Positions 1-8,181 of a stretch of 64,000 nucleotides of DNA are shown here, piece after piece; position 1 is the stretch's first letter; each line of letters begins with the position of its first letter. The notes under the pieces were generated by a model. The model made no database searches. It saw only the letters and a list, made by a program, of their open reading frames with translations, and was not told the DNA's origin. Position numbers and translations under genes: made by a program. This DNA comes from Actinacidiphila yanglinensis (lineage in GTDB: Bacteria > Actinomycetota > Actinomycetes > Streptomycetales > Streptomycetaceae): the NCBI RefSeq assembly GCF_900107965.1, contig NZ_FNVU01000025.1, positions 90,807-154,806 of the forward strand, in the 5' to 3' direction.

Positions 1-297
1 CTCACCGCCATGTACGACCGCAATGTCCTCGGCACCCGGCTGATGCCGGAGATGCGCAAGCGCCAGGACTACGCCCTCTGGCTGTCGATCATGCGGGACG
101 GCGCCGACGCCCGGGGGCTGGCCGAGCCGCTTGCGGTGTACAGGGCCCACCAGGCGGGATCGCTGTCCTCCAACAAGCTGTCGCTGGTGGAGTACAACTG
201 GGCCCTCTACCGCGAGCACGAGCAGCTGTCGGTCCCGCGGGCGACGCGGGCCCTGGCCGGCGCGGTATGGCAGTCACTGCGCAACTCACGCATCTAG
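1..297 (+). CDS. Family 2 glycosyltransferase, C-terminal end (partial)
   Basis: The reading frame is already open at the first base of the window, so only the last 98 or so residues are present. The segment MPEMRKRQDYALWLSIMRDG resembles the conserved region late in GT2 (GT-A fold) enzymes that make teichuronic acid, capsule or exopolysaccharide, where ED/QDYALWL lies near the acceptor-binding base. The usual C-terminal stretch about a poor background and 'VYRAHQAGSLSSNK' follows. The protein ends at a TAG stop. The donor sugar cannot be read from this fragment, and the nucleotide-binding DxD region lies outside the window. Confidence 0.8.
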   Translation, partial: LTAMYDRNVLGTRLMPEMRKRQDYALWLSIMRDGADARGLAEPLAVYRAHQAGSLSSNKLSLVEYNWALYREHEQLSVPRATRALAGAVWQSLRNSRI

Positions 298-485
298 ATC
301 GGCCGGCAGGCCGGCACTCATGGCCGAGCCCGTGACCACTGGACAGCGACTCGCCGCGCGCCAGCTCCAACCGGCCCTGCGCGGCGAGGACTTCACCGGA
401 CAGAACGTGGTCTCGGCCAGGACATCGCGATGGCGATCCACCCTGTGCTCCTTCGTGGACGCCGACCTGCGCCACGCCGCACGGT

Positions 486-707
486 TCATTCGTCCGCGGC
501 GTCGTCGGCCTCCCAGCGCAGCAGGTCGCCCGGCTGGCACTGGAGCGCCTCGCAGAGCGCGGCGAGCGTCGCGAAACGCACCGCCTTGGCGCGGCCGTTC
601 TTGAGTACCGCCAGGTTGGCGGGCGTGATGCCCACGCGATCCGCGAGTTCGCCCACGGACATCTTCCGCTTGGCCAGCATCACGTCGATGTCGACGGCGA
701 TCGGCAT
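486..707 (-). CDS. Small XRE-family DNA-binding regulator (YozG-like)
   Basis: A 73-residue protein that is essentially one helix-turn-helix: VGELADRVGITPANLAVLKNGRAKAVRFATLAALCEAL covers the five helices of the Cro/C1 fold, followed by LQCQPGDLL, the usual end of this small regulator class. The start ATG shares its A with the stop of the DUF2975 gene (TGATG), so the two are translationally coupled. Pairs of a DUF2975 membrane protein and this type of XRE protein are common in Gram-positive bacteria. By that precedent the regulator probably controls its own operon, and the membrane partner may modulate it. Longer in-frame extensions upstream are low-complexity and look like shadows of the DUF2975 gene. 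Confidence 0.85.
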   Translation of the reverse strand: MPIAVDIDVMLAKRKMSVGELADRVGITPANLAVLKNGRAKAVRFATLAALCEALQCQPGDLLRWEADDAADE

Positions 708-1198
708 CAGATCACCTGGTCCAACTCCGCCTGCATCTGCGTGGCTTCGACGTCGCGCGCGACTGCCTGGGCGAGCAGCGTCCGCAGCACGAACACGATG
801 AGGGCCACTCCCAGGATGGCCACGCCGACCCCGCCCATGATGAGGCTCACGCCCGGGTCGTCCCGCTGACCCGGTGCGTTGACGATCGTGACCGCGAACC
901 ACAGGAGAGCCGCCACCACGATCGCGCCGATCACGGCGTCGACGTACCGGAAGGCGGTGTGCGAGAACACCGTCCCGCGTCGCACCATCGTCACCAGCCG
1001 CCAGACGCAGATCAGGGCGATCTGCGCCGACACCATGCCCAGGATCGTGATCACGCGCAGCGCGGTCAGCGGAGCGGACCCGTCCTCGGGGTCACTTCCG
1101 CTGACCAGCACCCACACCATCGACGCCTGTACGAACACGGTGCCGACGAGCACCACCCCGAGCACGGCGCGCAACGCACGCACGGCCAGCTTTCCCAT
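707..1198 (-). CDS. DUF2975 family membrane protein
   Basis: A 163-residue protein with four predicted membrane helices (about residues 7-28, 42-62, 86-108 and 120-145) and the DUF2975 pattern, including a central WRLVTMVRRGTVFS loop. Start choice: the ATG at 1198 has a GGGAGG ribosome-binding site 7 bases upstream. A second ATG five codons earlier has no such site and lies in an inverted repeat. The gene overlaps the downstream XRE gene by one base. Biochemical role is unknown. The fixed partnership suggests a membrane sensor or anchor for the small regulator; that is inference. Confidence 0.8.
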   Translation of the reverse strand: MGKLAVRALRAVLGVVLVGTVFVQASMVWVLVSGSDPEDGSAPLTALRVITILGMVSAQIALICVWRLVTMVRRGTVFSHTAFRYVDAVIGAIVVAALLWFAVTIVNAPGQRDDPGVSLIMGGVGVAILGVALIVFVLRTLLAQAVARDVEATQMQAELDQVI

Positions 1199-1210
1199 GA
1201 CGCGTCCTCC

Positions 1211-1247
1211 CATCGACTTGCGATGGGAATCTATCGAATGTCGATAG
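1211..1247 (-). promoter_or_regulatory. Inverted repeats upstream of the DUF2975-XRE operon (putative operator)
   Basis: Two inverted repeats sit just before the operon: CATCG-N5-CGATG (1211-1225) and a perfect CTATCGA-ATG-TCGATAG (1231-1247). Both contain ATCGA/TCGAT-type half sites and lie 13-49 bases ahead of the DUF2975 start, where an autoregulator would bind. Binding by the small XRE protein encoded downstream is inferred from position only. Confidence 0.55.
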
Positions 1248-1303
1248 GTCGGGCAAGGGTCGGACCGGGAGACAGGCGACAGGCGCCTACGGCTCGACCC
1301 TTC

Positions 1304-1966
1304 TCACTCACCGCTCAGTTGCGCCCAGGTGTAGCTGTCCATGCTGTCGTGGGGGCCGATCCTGGAGAGTTCCGCGCCGTCGCGGCCCACCGCCACGATC
1401 AACGGTCGCGTCCCGCCTTGACTCGTGGACGGGGACCTCCAGGCGACGATGAGCGCGCCGTGCGGAGGTACGTCGATGCGGCGTTCGCCGAGAAGGAGGT
1501 GGTCCACTTCGGCGGCCACGTGGATCTCGTCGGCCCCGACCCAGTGGGACGTCTCGCCGAGCTCCGGGCGATGCCGCCGAAGGCTGTCGGCGCGGCTCAG
1601 ACCGCCCATGCCTCCCCCGAATTCGATCATCCCGACCTGCCCGGACCGGCCCACCGCCCGCCGTTCCGCCGGCAGGCCGGCGCTGGACCCTGCGCCTCCG
1701 CCGGTGGAGCGCCACTCCCGACCGCAGCGCTCGAACAGCCCGGTGTACGCCTCCGCTCCCGCCGAGCCGGGACGCCACACCACCCAGACCGCTCCGATCC
1801 CCGCGTCGAGGTCGAGGTCGCTCGACACCACCGTCAGCCAACGGCGCGGCAGCCAACCGGGCTGGGTCGGCTCGCCGTTGGTCACCCGACGCACCACCCT
1901 GGGCAGGAGGACGTTCATCCTGCGCTCGATCCGGCGCATCCGGCGTAACTCCGCGCGACTCGGCAT
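1304..1966 (-). CDS. Hypothetical protein, 220 aa
   Basis: I do not recognise the family. The N-terminus is strongly basic (MPSRAELRRMRRIERRMN), there is no signal peptide or membrane helix, and residues 45-150 form a mixed soluble domain with several conserved-looking Trp and Gly-rich segments (VWVVWRP, FGGGMGG). Codon use fits a real gene. There is no Shine-Dalgarno sequence, but a -10-like TAACCT ends six bases before the ATG, so the message may be leaderless. The gene converges with nothing obvious and faces away from the next gene at 2159. Confidence 0.6.
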   Translation of the reverse strand: MPSRAELRRMRRIERRMNVLLPRVVRRVTNGEPTQPGWLPRRWLTVVSSDLDLDAGIGAVWVVWRPGSAGAEAYTGLFERCGREWRSTGGGAGSSAGLPAERRAVGRSGQVGMIEFGGGMGGLSRADSLRRHRPELGETSHWVGADEIHVAAEVDHLLLGERRIDVPPHGALIVAWRSPSTSQGGTRPLIVAVGRDGAELSRIGPHDSMDSYTWAQLSGE

Positions 1967-1972
1967 GTTCGT

Positions 1973-1978
1973 AGGTTA
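1973..1978 (-). promoter_or_regulatory. Possible -10 element of a leaderless transcript
   Basis: On the minus strand this reads TAACCT (TANNNT consensus) and lies 6 bases before the ATG at 1966, which lacks a ribosome-binding site. This is the spacing expected of leaderless actinobacterial mRNAs. No clear -35 is visible. Confidence 0.35.
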
Positions 1979-2158
1979 CCGGGATGAAACGGGGTCCGGC
2001 GAAGCCGGTGACGATACGTCAGATCAGCTTACGTCCCGATTCGTGTGATTGTCTGCGCCCAAAGGATGACTTGTGGGAACGTGACCGTACCCGACCGCGC
2101 CGAGGGGAGGCGCGGCAGGAGACCGGGGCGGGAGGCAGATCCCGCCGGAGGAGGGTCC

Positions 2159-2974
2159 GTGCTCATCGACGGGAGCAACACCTACACCAACGCCACCGCC
2201 GTCCATGGTGTCGAGCCGGCCGTGAAGGCCCTGGGCGCCGAAGCGCCGAAGGCGGCCACCATCAGGCGCCGGCTGCTGACCGTGCTGGTCATCAACGCCG
2301 CGAGCGACGCGTCGCAGTTCGACATGGCGGACGTGGTACGCGTCTACCGCGACCTGATCGCCCAGGCGGTCCAGGAAGAGCCTGTGACGAGCGCCGCCCG
2401 TCACTGGTGCCAGGCGCGGATGGGCAACGACGCCGCTCTCGCGGCCGAACTGGAGCTGGCGTTGAACCGCCAACCCACCAAGCTGGCCGAGCTGAGGAGC
2501 CGGCAGAACGTCGTGATCGCCCGGGGCTGCGGGCCCCGGCAGGCCAAGGAGATCCTCACCCACGTGACGTTCGGCGGGCTTGCCGCCAACCTCGTCCTGC
2601 AGGGGCCGCCGACGGCGGATGACGCCGACCGTCAGACCGGCCTCGGCGAGAAGGACACCGCGAACGGCCCGATCGAGGAGTGGTCGCTCGGCCAGCAGAA
2701 GGGCTTCTCCAGCGACGGCTTCATGCTGATCGCCGAGGCCGCCGTCGCGAAGGTGACACTGCCGCGGTCCGACGCGGCCGCCGTCGAAGGCGAGGCGGGC
2801 GTCTGCGGGTACGCAGCGGCCTCGTTGGAACGGGTCGCGATCCTGAGCGAGGGCCCACCGGTCACCGACCCGCTGGAGCGGGAGGTCCAGCGGATCAACG
2901 ACCGACTCTCCGTCAGATCGAATCCCGGCGTAGCCCTCCTCAAGGAGGCAAGGCGCCAGCGCATCGAACAGTAG
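2159..2974 (+). CDS. Hypothetical cytoplasmic protein, 271 aa
   Basis: Unrecognised. The GTG start was chosen because GGAGGAGG lies 4 bases upstream; the open frame continues about 38 codons further but that stretch is Arg/Gly-rich and has no ribosome-binding site. The protein is soluble and mostly helical: residues 10-170 are Ala/Leu-rich helices with ANLVLQGPPTADDAD near 180 and a longer C-terminal half ending in basic residues (LLKEARRQRIEQ). Third-position GC is typical of the neighbours. A long open frame on the opposite strand is judged to be a shadow. Confidence 0.55.
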   Translation: MLIDGSNTYTNATAVHGVEPAVKALGAEAPKAATIRRRLLTVLVINAASDASQFDMADVVRVYRDLIAQAVQEEPVTSAARHWCQARMGNDAALAAELELALNRQPTKLAELRSRQNVVIARGCGPRQAKEILTHVTFGGLAANLVLQGPPTADDADRQTGLGEKDTANGPIEEWSLGQQKGFSSDGFMLIAEAAVAKVTLPRSDAAAVEGEAGVCGYAAASLERVAILSEGPPVTDPLEREVQRINDRLSVRSNPGVALLKEARRQRIEQ

Positions 2975-3111
2975 CCAAGGCGCCACCACGGGTACGACCT
3001 GCCTGACTCGTGCCTCGACGTTCGACCCGGCGCCCCCGCCAAGCCGGTCGGGGACGCCGGGGCCGGACCCCGCGCCGTGGAAAAGGGTTCCCGCCCCGGG
3101 CCTGACGGCAG

Positions 3112-3294
3112 TTGCCGTTCCAGGACGTGATCCGGGACGTGGACCCCGAGCAGCTGACAGCCGTCCGGATCTACCCGCTCTTCTGGGACGAGGCCGGCGC
3201 CCTGGAATGGGTACGCGGGTGGTTCGACCCGCTCGTCCCGTTCTTCGGCGCCGCCGCCCGAGCGGGCGAGGCCATGCTGGTCTGGCTCGACTGA
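3112..3294 (+). pseudogene. C-terminal remnant of a DUF1877 family protein
   Basis: About 60 residues (LTAVRIYPLFWDE, then WFDPLVPFFGAAARAGEAM and VWLD) match the last third of DUF1877 proteins, where a YP-x-IW segment is followed by a conserved acidic loop and a final 'A..G.a.lv.l' strand. Family members are normally about 150-170 residues, so roughly the first 100 are missing. The only in-frame start is a TTG immediately after a stop codon, with no ribosome-binding site. Most likely a decayed gene. Real expression as a small peptide cannot be excluded. Confidence 0.5.
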
Positions 3295-3454
3295 ACTTCC
3301 GCGCCCCCGGATGGCAGAGGCACAGATCCCCCCGGATCCCCGCAGCAGCCAGCGGCGGAGCCGGACACGCCTGGCCACCGCTCAATATTCCGCATTCACT
3401 GCGAAATGTGATGGACTGGGGTGATATGTGATAGCTCCGTAGGAGGAAATCGCC

Positions 3455-4141
3455 ATGGCGGGCAAACCCAGCATCGTCTTCGCTCACGGGCTCTGGGCGG
3501 ACGGGTCGTGTTTCAACAAGCTCATCCCCACCCTCCAGGCCGAAGGCCACGAGGTGTTCGCCTCGCAGCACGGCCTCAACTCGCTCGAGAGCGACGTGGC
3601 GTGCGTCAACTTCACGCTGAACCACGTCCCCGGCCCGATCGTGCTCGTCGGTCACTCCTACGGCGGGACGCTGATCACCAAGGCGGGCACCCATGACCGC
3701 GTAGGTGCCCTCGTGTACATCTCCGCGCTCGCGCCGGACGAGGACGAGACGTCGCAGCAGCAGCAGGACAAGTTCCCGCCCACGCCGATCTTCGAACAGG
3801 TGGAGGTCGTCGACGGCCGCGTGTGGATGAAGCCGTCGGGCGTCCCGCACTTCTGCGGCGACCTCCCGGAAGCGGAGCAGAAGCTCGTCCTGGCAACGGG
3901 CGCCGTTCCCGTGGCCGACCTGTTCAACCAGCAGGTTCCCGGCACCGCCTGGCGGACCAAGCCGAGCTGGTTCATCGTCGCCAACAACGACGAGACGGTG
4001 CATCCCGACCTGGAGCGGGCCGCCGCCGAGCGCATGGGCGCGCAGGTCCGCCCCGTGGACAGCAGCCACGTTCCGATGCTGTCGCATCCCGACTTCGTCC
4101 TCGATGTGATCCGCGAGGCCGCGAAGTCGCTCCAGGGGTAG
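3455..4141 (+). CDS. Small alpha/beta hydrolase
   Basis: 228 residues with the complete compact hydrolase fold: an oxyanion HGLW loop near residue 11, nucleophile elbow GHSYGG with Ser68, and the catalytic His in SSHVPMLSHP near the C-terminus. It belongs to the single-domain group without a lid, often annotated as salicylate-esterase/EstC-like or generic esterase. There is no signal peptide, so it acts in the cytoplasm. The start is supported by AGGAGGAAA 6-7 bases upstream. The gene is monocistronic and followed by a strong hairpin. The substrate cannot be told from sequence. Confidence 0.9.
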   Translation: MAGKPSIVFAHGLWADGSCFNKLIPTLQAEGHEVFASQHGLNSLESDVACVNFTLNHVPGPIVLVGHSYGGTLITKAGTHDRVGALVYISALAPDEDETSQQQQDKFPPTPIFEQVEVVDGRVWMKPSGVPHFCGDLPEAEQKLVLATGAVPVADLFNQQVPGTAWRTKPSWFIVANNDETVHPDLERAAAERMGAQVRPVDSSHVPMLSHPDFVLDVIREAAKSLQG

Positions 4142-4178
4142 ACCCGCGGCGCTGCCTCCCCACGCAGCTGAAGCAGGC

Positions 4179-4209
4179 GCGGCGGCCCGCGTGTGACCCG
4201 GGCCGCCGC
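4179..4209. terminator. Hairpin terminator between convergent genes
   Basis: An 11-bp perfect stem (GCGGCGGCCCG / CGGGCCGCCGC) with a 9-base loop, located between the ends of the convergent genes at 4141 and 4245. It could serve both strands. There is no T-tract, as is usual for high-GC actinobacteria. Confidence 0.6.
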
Positions 4210-4244
4210 AGGCTTCCCCCGGGCCGGCCGTAAGGCGCCGGGCG

Positions 4245-4823
4245 TCACGCCTTCAGGGCGCTGAGCGGGAATCCGGTGCGCGCGTCGACGGCGTAGGCCG
4301 ACCAGTCGTCGACCGGACGGACGCGGAACCGGGCCGGATCGAGCTGCACGGCCACGACGAAGACGACGACATCGCCGAGCCGCTGGTAGCCCATCGAGAA
4401 CCCGTCCGCCGTGGCGGTCTCGGCGCGATCCTCTTCCGTACCCGGTCCGCTTCCGGACCCGGCGATCCCCGTCCCGGTTCGCGTCCAGAGAGCCTCGGAG
4501 TTCGCGAGCGCGTCGATGGCCTGGTGGGTGGCGAGCGGTCCCCGCGGCCGTGCGGCCAGGGGAAGCGCGTCACCGCCGAGGGCCAGGTGAGCCGCCCGGA
4601 ACCTCGCCTCCGCTCGGTCGTAGCGGCGACCCGACGTGCACACGATCACGACGGAGCCGGCCGCCGCCCACCCGAGATGCACCTCCTCCGCGGGCGCACC
4701 GATCAGCCCGTCCCAGTGGCTGAACCACCGCCGGGCGGCCGCACCCCCGCCTGCCGCGACGTCGCCGTCGTCGAACTCGTGGAGACCGAACTCCGCCGGA
4801 ACGAAGCGTTGTTCCTCGACCAT
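4245..4823 (-). CDS. Hypothetical protein, 192 aa
   Basis: A soluble protein of unknown family starting MVEEQRFVPAEFG. The ATG at 4823 follows a GGGGGAA site at good spacing; the open frame runs 50 codons further upstream without a better start. Features are a Trp-rich centre (WFSHWDGL), a hydrophobic strand SVVIVCTSG, a low-complexity Gly/Thr linker around residue 130, and a C-terminal beta segment DVVVFVVAVQLDPARF followed by WSAYAVDARTGFPLSAL. The last part resembles the 'dartG' end of bacterial proteins that hold a nucleic-acid or peptide substrate, but I assign no function. Confidence 0.55.
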   Translation of the reverse strand: MVEEQRFVPAEFGLHEFDDGDVAAGGGAAARRWFSHWDGLIGAPAEEVHLGWAAAGSVVIVCTSGRRYDRAEARFRAAHLALGGDALPLAARPRGPLATHQAIDALANSEALWTRTGTGIAGSGSGPGTEEDRAETATADGFSMGYQRLGDVVVFVVAVQLDPARFRVRPVDDWSAYAVDARTGFPLSALKA

Positions 4824-5008
4824 GGTTCCCCCTGTCGTTCCCCCGAGGCTACTGAACTCGTCGGCGGGTGGCGGATGTTGCCCGACGGTCCCGGCGGACC
4901 GCGTCGTCAACGGGGAATGGAACTCGATGCGGTCGAGCGGCGAAGGATGGGTGAACCACCCGAACAAGCCCAAGCCTTCGAGGCGTTCAGACGACGGAAG
5001 GAGCCCCG

Positions 5009-5632
5009 ATGGCCGTCGAGTCCCCGGGCGTCAGTGCCCGCGAGGAGAATCGCGAGGACGACGACGCCCGCGTGATCGCGCGGTCCCGGGATGAGCCCGA
5101 GCAGTTCGCCGCGCTGTTCGACCGGTACGCCGACGCCGTGCACCGTTACGTGGCCCGGCGGATCGGTCCCGAGACGGCGGAGGATCTGGTGGCCGAGACG
5201 TTCATGACCGCGTTCCAGCGACGCCACACCTACGACCCCCTGCGTGCGGACGCCCGCCCGTGGCTGTTCGGCATCGCGACCAACCTCATGAGCCGGCACC
5301 GCAGAGCCGAAGCACGCCGTTTCAAGGCGCTCGCGAAGGTTCCGGAGCCGGTGGAGGACGAGGAGCCGGTCGCGGACCGCGCGGTCGCCAGGGTCGGCGC
5401 CACGGGGGTGCGCCGGGAGCTGTCCGCGGCCCTGGCCAAGCTGTCCGCCCGGCACCGGGACGTCGTCCTGCTGGTGGCGTGGGGCGACCTCGGCTACGAG
5501 GAAGTGGCCCAGGCGCTCGGGGTACCGGTCGGCACCGTCAGATCTCGGCTGAACCGGGCTCGCAGCAGGTTACGCGAAGCATTGGGCGGGTCCGATCCGA
5601 CAGCTTTCCGGGAGGAAGACGCCCATGCGTGA
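5009..5632 (+). CDS. ECF RNA polymerase sigma factor
   Basis: 207 residues with sigma-70 region 2 (FAALFDRYADAVHRYVARRI, then DLVAETFMTAFQRRHTYD and RPWLFGIATNLM) and region 4 (LSARHRDVVLLVAWGDLGYEEVAQALGVPVGTVRSRLNRARS), the standard two-domain ECF layout with no extra C-terminal domain. It directs RNA polymerase to a small set of stress or envelope promoters. An AAGGAG site precedes the ATG. The stop overlaps the start of the next gene by 8 bases, so the sigma factor and its putative membrane partner are co-translated. ECF factors of this architecture next to CU044_5270 proteins are a recurring actinobacterial arrangement. Confidence 0.93.
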   Translation: MAVESPGVSAREENREDDDARVIARSRDEPEQFAALFDRYADAVHRYVARRIGPETAEDLVAETFMTAFQRRHTYDPLRADARPWLFGIATNLMSRHRRAEARRFKALAKVPEPVEDEEPVADRAVARVGATGVRRELSAALAKLSARHRDVVLLVAWGDLGYEEVAQALGVPVGTVRSRLNRARSRLREALGGSDPTAFREEDAHA

Positions 5633-6641
5633 CATCGACGAACTGGAAGAACTGCGGGAGTACGACGCGGGGGCTCCCCCGCTCGACAACGCCACCCGGG
5701 GACGGATGCGGGCACGGCTGCTCACCGCGATGGACCCCGAGAACGCCGCCGCCCCGGCGCCGGCCGTCCGCCATCGCCGCCCCGTCCTGCGCATCGCCCT
5801 GACCGTCATGGTCGCCGCCGCGGTCGCCGGCAGTGTCCTGGTCGCCGTGCACGACGACGGCCGCGCCAAGGGGGGGACGGCGGCACCGTCGTCGACCGGT
5901 TCCCCGGCCCTGCGGAACGTCAGCGCGCAGGTGGTGCTCGACGGCGCGGCCACCTACGCCCGGCAGCACGAGCAGCCGGCCAGCCCGAGGAACGACCAGT
6001 TCATCTACACCAAGGAGATCATCAAGGAGACCAACCAGCGGACCGGCGCCACCAGGACCTACACCGACGAGAACTGGCGGTCGGTGGACAACTCGAAGCC
6101 CTCCTGGGTCATGGAGATCGGCAAGGGCTGGTGGTCGCCTCCGCCGCCGAAGAACGAGACCGTGTGGCCCCCGGAGGACTGGGCAACGCTGAAGAAGCTT
6201 CCGACCGATCCCACGCAACTGATCCTTTGGCTCGTCGAGGGACCCAACGGCAAGGACCACTCCCTCAGCCGGCTCAACAACATCGACTGGTCGCTGGCCC
6301 ACTTCGAGCTTTCCGGGCTGCTCAAGCTGGTCCCGGTGATGCCCGCGGGGCTGCGCCCGGCGGCGTACGAGGCGCTCGGCATGTTCCCCGGGGTGAAGGT
6401 GGTGCCGAACCAGAAGGACGCCAAGGGCCGTACCGGCGTGGCCGTCACCTACGACGACCCGACGCGTCCGAAGGGGTCGACGGGCTTCGGCGGCTACTTC
6501 ATCTTCAACCCGAAGACCTACGAGTTCCTCGGCTTTCGTGACCAGAGCACCTCGGGCAGCGGAAAGAACAGGAAGACGTACACCCAGCTCTCCTCCCTCG
6601 ACACCTGGGCCGTCGTCGACAAGGTCAAGGAGCGGCCGTAG
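5625..6641 (+). CDS. CU044_5270 family membrane protein, likely sigma-factor partner
   Basis: 338 residues: a cytoplasmic N-terminus of about 48 residues that begins MRDIDELEELREYD, one membrane helix (about 50-68, LRIALTVMVAAAVAGSVLVAV), and a large extracytoplasmic domain. The arrangement N-in/TM/C-out and the 8-base overlap with the ECF sigma gene fit a membrane-bound modulator. The cytoplasmic part lacks the HxxxCxxC zinc motif of classic ZAS anti-sigma factors, so direct anti-sigma activity is inferred from context, not from a motif. The outer domain carries paired Trp residues (GKGWWSPP) and a C-terminal beta region. Confidence 0.8.
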   Translation: MRDIDELEELREYDAGAPPLDNATRGRMRARLLTAMDPENAAAPAPAVRHRRPVLRIALTVMVAAAVAGSVLVAVHDDGRAKGGTAAPSSTGSPALRNVSAQVVLDGAATYARQHEQPASPRNDQFIYTKEIIKETNQRTGATRTYTDENWRSVDNSKPSWVMEIGKGWWSPPPPKNETVWPPEDWATLKKLPTDPTQLILWLVEGPNGKDHSLSRLNNIDWSLAHFELSGLLKLVPVMPAGLRPAAYEALGMFPGVKVVPNQKDAKGRTGVAVTYDDPTRPKGSTGFGGYFIFNPKTYEFLGFRDQSTSGSGKNRKTYTQLSSLDTWAVVDKVKERP

Positions 6642-6666
6642 CCGGGGATGGCCCCGGCGGTCCCCT

Positions 6667-6704
6667 GAGGGCGGCCCGGGCCGGAGGGTCCCGCGGCCGC
6701 CCTC
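6667..6704 (+). terminator. Putative terminator of the sigma operon
   Basis: A 10-bp perfect stem GAGGGCGGCC / GGCCGCCCTC with an 18-base loop that can itself pair. It begins 26 bases after the stop of the membrane partner gene. Confidence 0.45.
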
Positions 6705-6741
6705 GGCGTACTCGACCCCTCACGGGACGGACGGCGGCCCG

Positions 6742-6747
6742 TATGCT
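6742..6747 (+). promoter_or_regulatory. Possible -10 element of a leaderless transcript
   Basis: TATGCT (TANNNT) ends six bases before the ATG at 6754, and no ribosome-binding site is present. This geometry is that of a leaderless mRNA. Confidence 0.4.
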
Positions 6748-6753
6748 GCGATC

Positions 6754-7452
6754 ATGGATGACCCCGTACTCACCGCCCGCGAACTGGTGCGGGACCGATT
6801 TCCCGCCGCCCGGGCGGTCTTCCTCGCCGGCAGCGTGCTGACCGGCCGCCGGACGCCCACCTCCGATCTGGACATCGTGGTCGTCATGGACGGGCCGCCC
6901 GCCCCCTGCCGGGAGAACCTGGTGTACCGGGGCTGGCCGGTGGAGCTGTTCGTGCAGACGGAGGCCGTGTGGCACGGCTTCGCCGACGAGGAGACCGCGA
7001 AGCGGAACTCGCCGTTGCTCGCCATGTGCGCCGACGGCATGCTCCTGGTCGACGCGGACGGGCTCGGCGCCGCGCTCCAGGACGAGGCGCGCCGGCGGCT
7101 GGCCGCGGGTCCGGCGCCGTTCTCGGATCCCGAGCGCGACTACCAGCGGTACATCCTGACCGACCTGCTCGACGACCTCCGCGGCTGCACCGACCCTGCC
7201 GAGCGGACGTACCTGGTCGCGTACACGCTGCAGCGCGCATCGGAGCTGGTCCTCCTGCTCGGCGGGCACTGGCTCGGCGCGGGCAAGTGGCTGTCCCGGC
7301 GCCTGGCCGACGCCGCCCCCGAGGTGCACCACGCGTTGTCCGAGGCGGCCGCGGAGGCGATCGCCGGGGACACGAAGCGCTTCGCCGAGGTCGTGACAGG
7401 CGTACTGGACCTGGCCGGCGGCCCGCTGTGGGACGGGTACGCGGTCCGATGA
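6754..7452 (+). CDS. Nucleotidyltransferase-domain protein (Pol beta/MNT superfamily)
   Basis: 232 residues. The N-terminal third has the nucleotidyltransferase signature GSVLTGRRTPTSDLDIVV (GS...D-x-D), which binds metal and NTP; a third acidic strand 'VELFVQ' follows. The C-terminal 130 residues are helical (YQRYILTDLLDDL, RASELVLLLGGHW, GKWLSRRL), as in KNTase-like transferases. It could modify a small molecule, a tRNA or a protein. No HEPN partner gene lies beside it, so the MNT-HEPN toxin-antitoxin layout is not supported. Start is from the leaderless-type promoter just upstream; codons earlier in the same frame overlap the previous gene. Confidence 0.8.
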   Translation: MDDPVLTARELVRDRFPAARAVFLAGSVLTGRRTPTSDLDIVVVMDGPPAPCRENLVYRGWPVELFVQTEAVWHGFADEETAKRNSPLLAMCADGMLLVDADGLGAALQDEARRRLAAGPAPFSDPERDYQRYILTDLLDDLRGCTDPAERTYLVAYTLQRASELVLLLGGHWLGAGKWLSRRLADAAPEVHHALSEAAAEAIAGDTKRFAEVVTGVLDLAGGPLWDGYAVR

Positions 7453-7580
7453 GTCGGTAAGGGCGATCACACTGACCGACGCCGAAAGGGCCAGGCACGA
7501 ACCGTGTTCCAGCTACCTGCCTCCGCGCCTGACCTCCTGAACGCGGGGCCCGGTCCACATTCATCCACCACGTCGACGGA

Positions 7581-8015
7581 CTACTGATACCAGTCGTCGC
7601 TGCCGTCGGCCAGTGAACGGCCCAGGTAGTCCGTCAGGTCCCCCGCCACCCAGCGGCGGCTGTCGGTCTCGTGCTCCCAGACGAAGATGTCCGGCCGCTG
7701 GGGTGTCTGCACGAAGGCGAACTGGTCCCCGCCTCCGTTGTCCCCGAAGAAGAGCAGAGCATCGAACGGCATGTACAGCTGGGCGAAGGAGCTGTCCGTG
7801 CGGAAGAGCAGGTTCTGCTCCACGATCTGCTCGACCGGCCAGACGGTGTCCACCGCGGAGTGCCCGATCATGCCGTCGCACTCCAGGAGCAGCTGCCTCA
7901 GAGCGCCAGGCAGCTCACGTCCGAGACGGTGCTCCGCGTCAGCGAGGGCCGCCATATGTGCGGGGCTCCGCAACTCTGTCCCAGGAAAGGCTTCGAGAGC
8001 CGCTTCTCGCCACAT
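7581..8015 (-). CDS. SMI1/KNR4 family (SUKH) protein
   Basis: 144 residues from the ATG at 8015. The motifs ALADAEHRLGRELPGALRQLLLECDG and FDALLFFGDNGGGDQFAFV match the SUKH fold, ending with the usual 'W.a..l..yl' segment. In bacteria this superfamily is widely used as immunity proteins against nuclease and deaminase toxins of contact-dependent systems. It also includes housekeeping members. No toxin gene is adjacent. The next gene on the same strand is a barstar-like protein, so two immunity-type folds stand side by side. A longer in-frame extension to 8138 is Arg-rich and less likely. The start is uncertain. Confidence 0.75.
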   Translation of the reverse strand: MWREAALEAFPGTELRSPAHMAALADAEHRLGRELPGALRQLLLECDGMIGHSAVDTVWPVEQIVEQNLLFRTDSSFAQLYMPFDALLFFGDNGGGDQFAFVQTPQRPDIFVWEHETDSRRWVAGDLTDYLGRSLADGSDDWYQ

Positions 8016-8022
8016 GGCCCGA

Positions 8023-8028
8023 AGGGTA
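8023..8028 (-). promoter_or_regulatory. Possible -10 element upstream of the SUKH gene
   Basis: Minus strand TACCCT (TANNNT) ends 7 bases before the ATG at 8015, which has no Shine-Dalgarno sequence; a leaderless start is plausible. Confidence 0.3.
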
Positions 8029-8181
8029 CTGATTACCCGGGTGACGGTGGGGTCGTGGGGTAACAGAGCACTCCGGCGAGGGGGTCGCCGGACTGTCGCG
8101 CGGGCCGCCGGACGACCATCCCGTGCTCCTCCTCCCACCGTCCGGCGCCAGGGAATCGGCGAACGGGACCGGCCTCATCAT

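Noticed and set aside
2024..4087. Long minus-strand open frame across the hypothetical protein and the alpha/beta hydrolase
   Set aside because: It lies opposite two genes with better ribosome-binding sites, one with a clear hydrolase motif. The translation is low-complexity.
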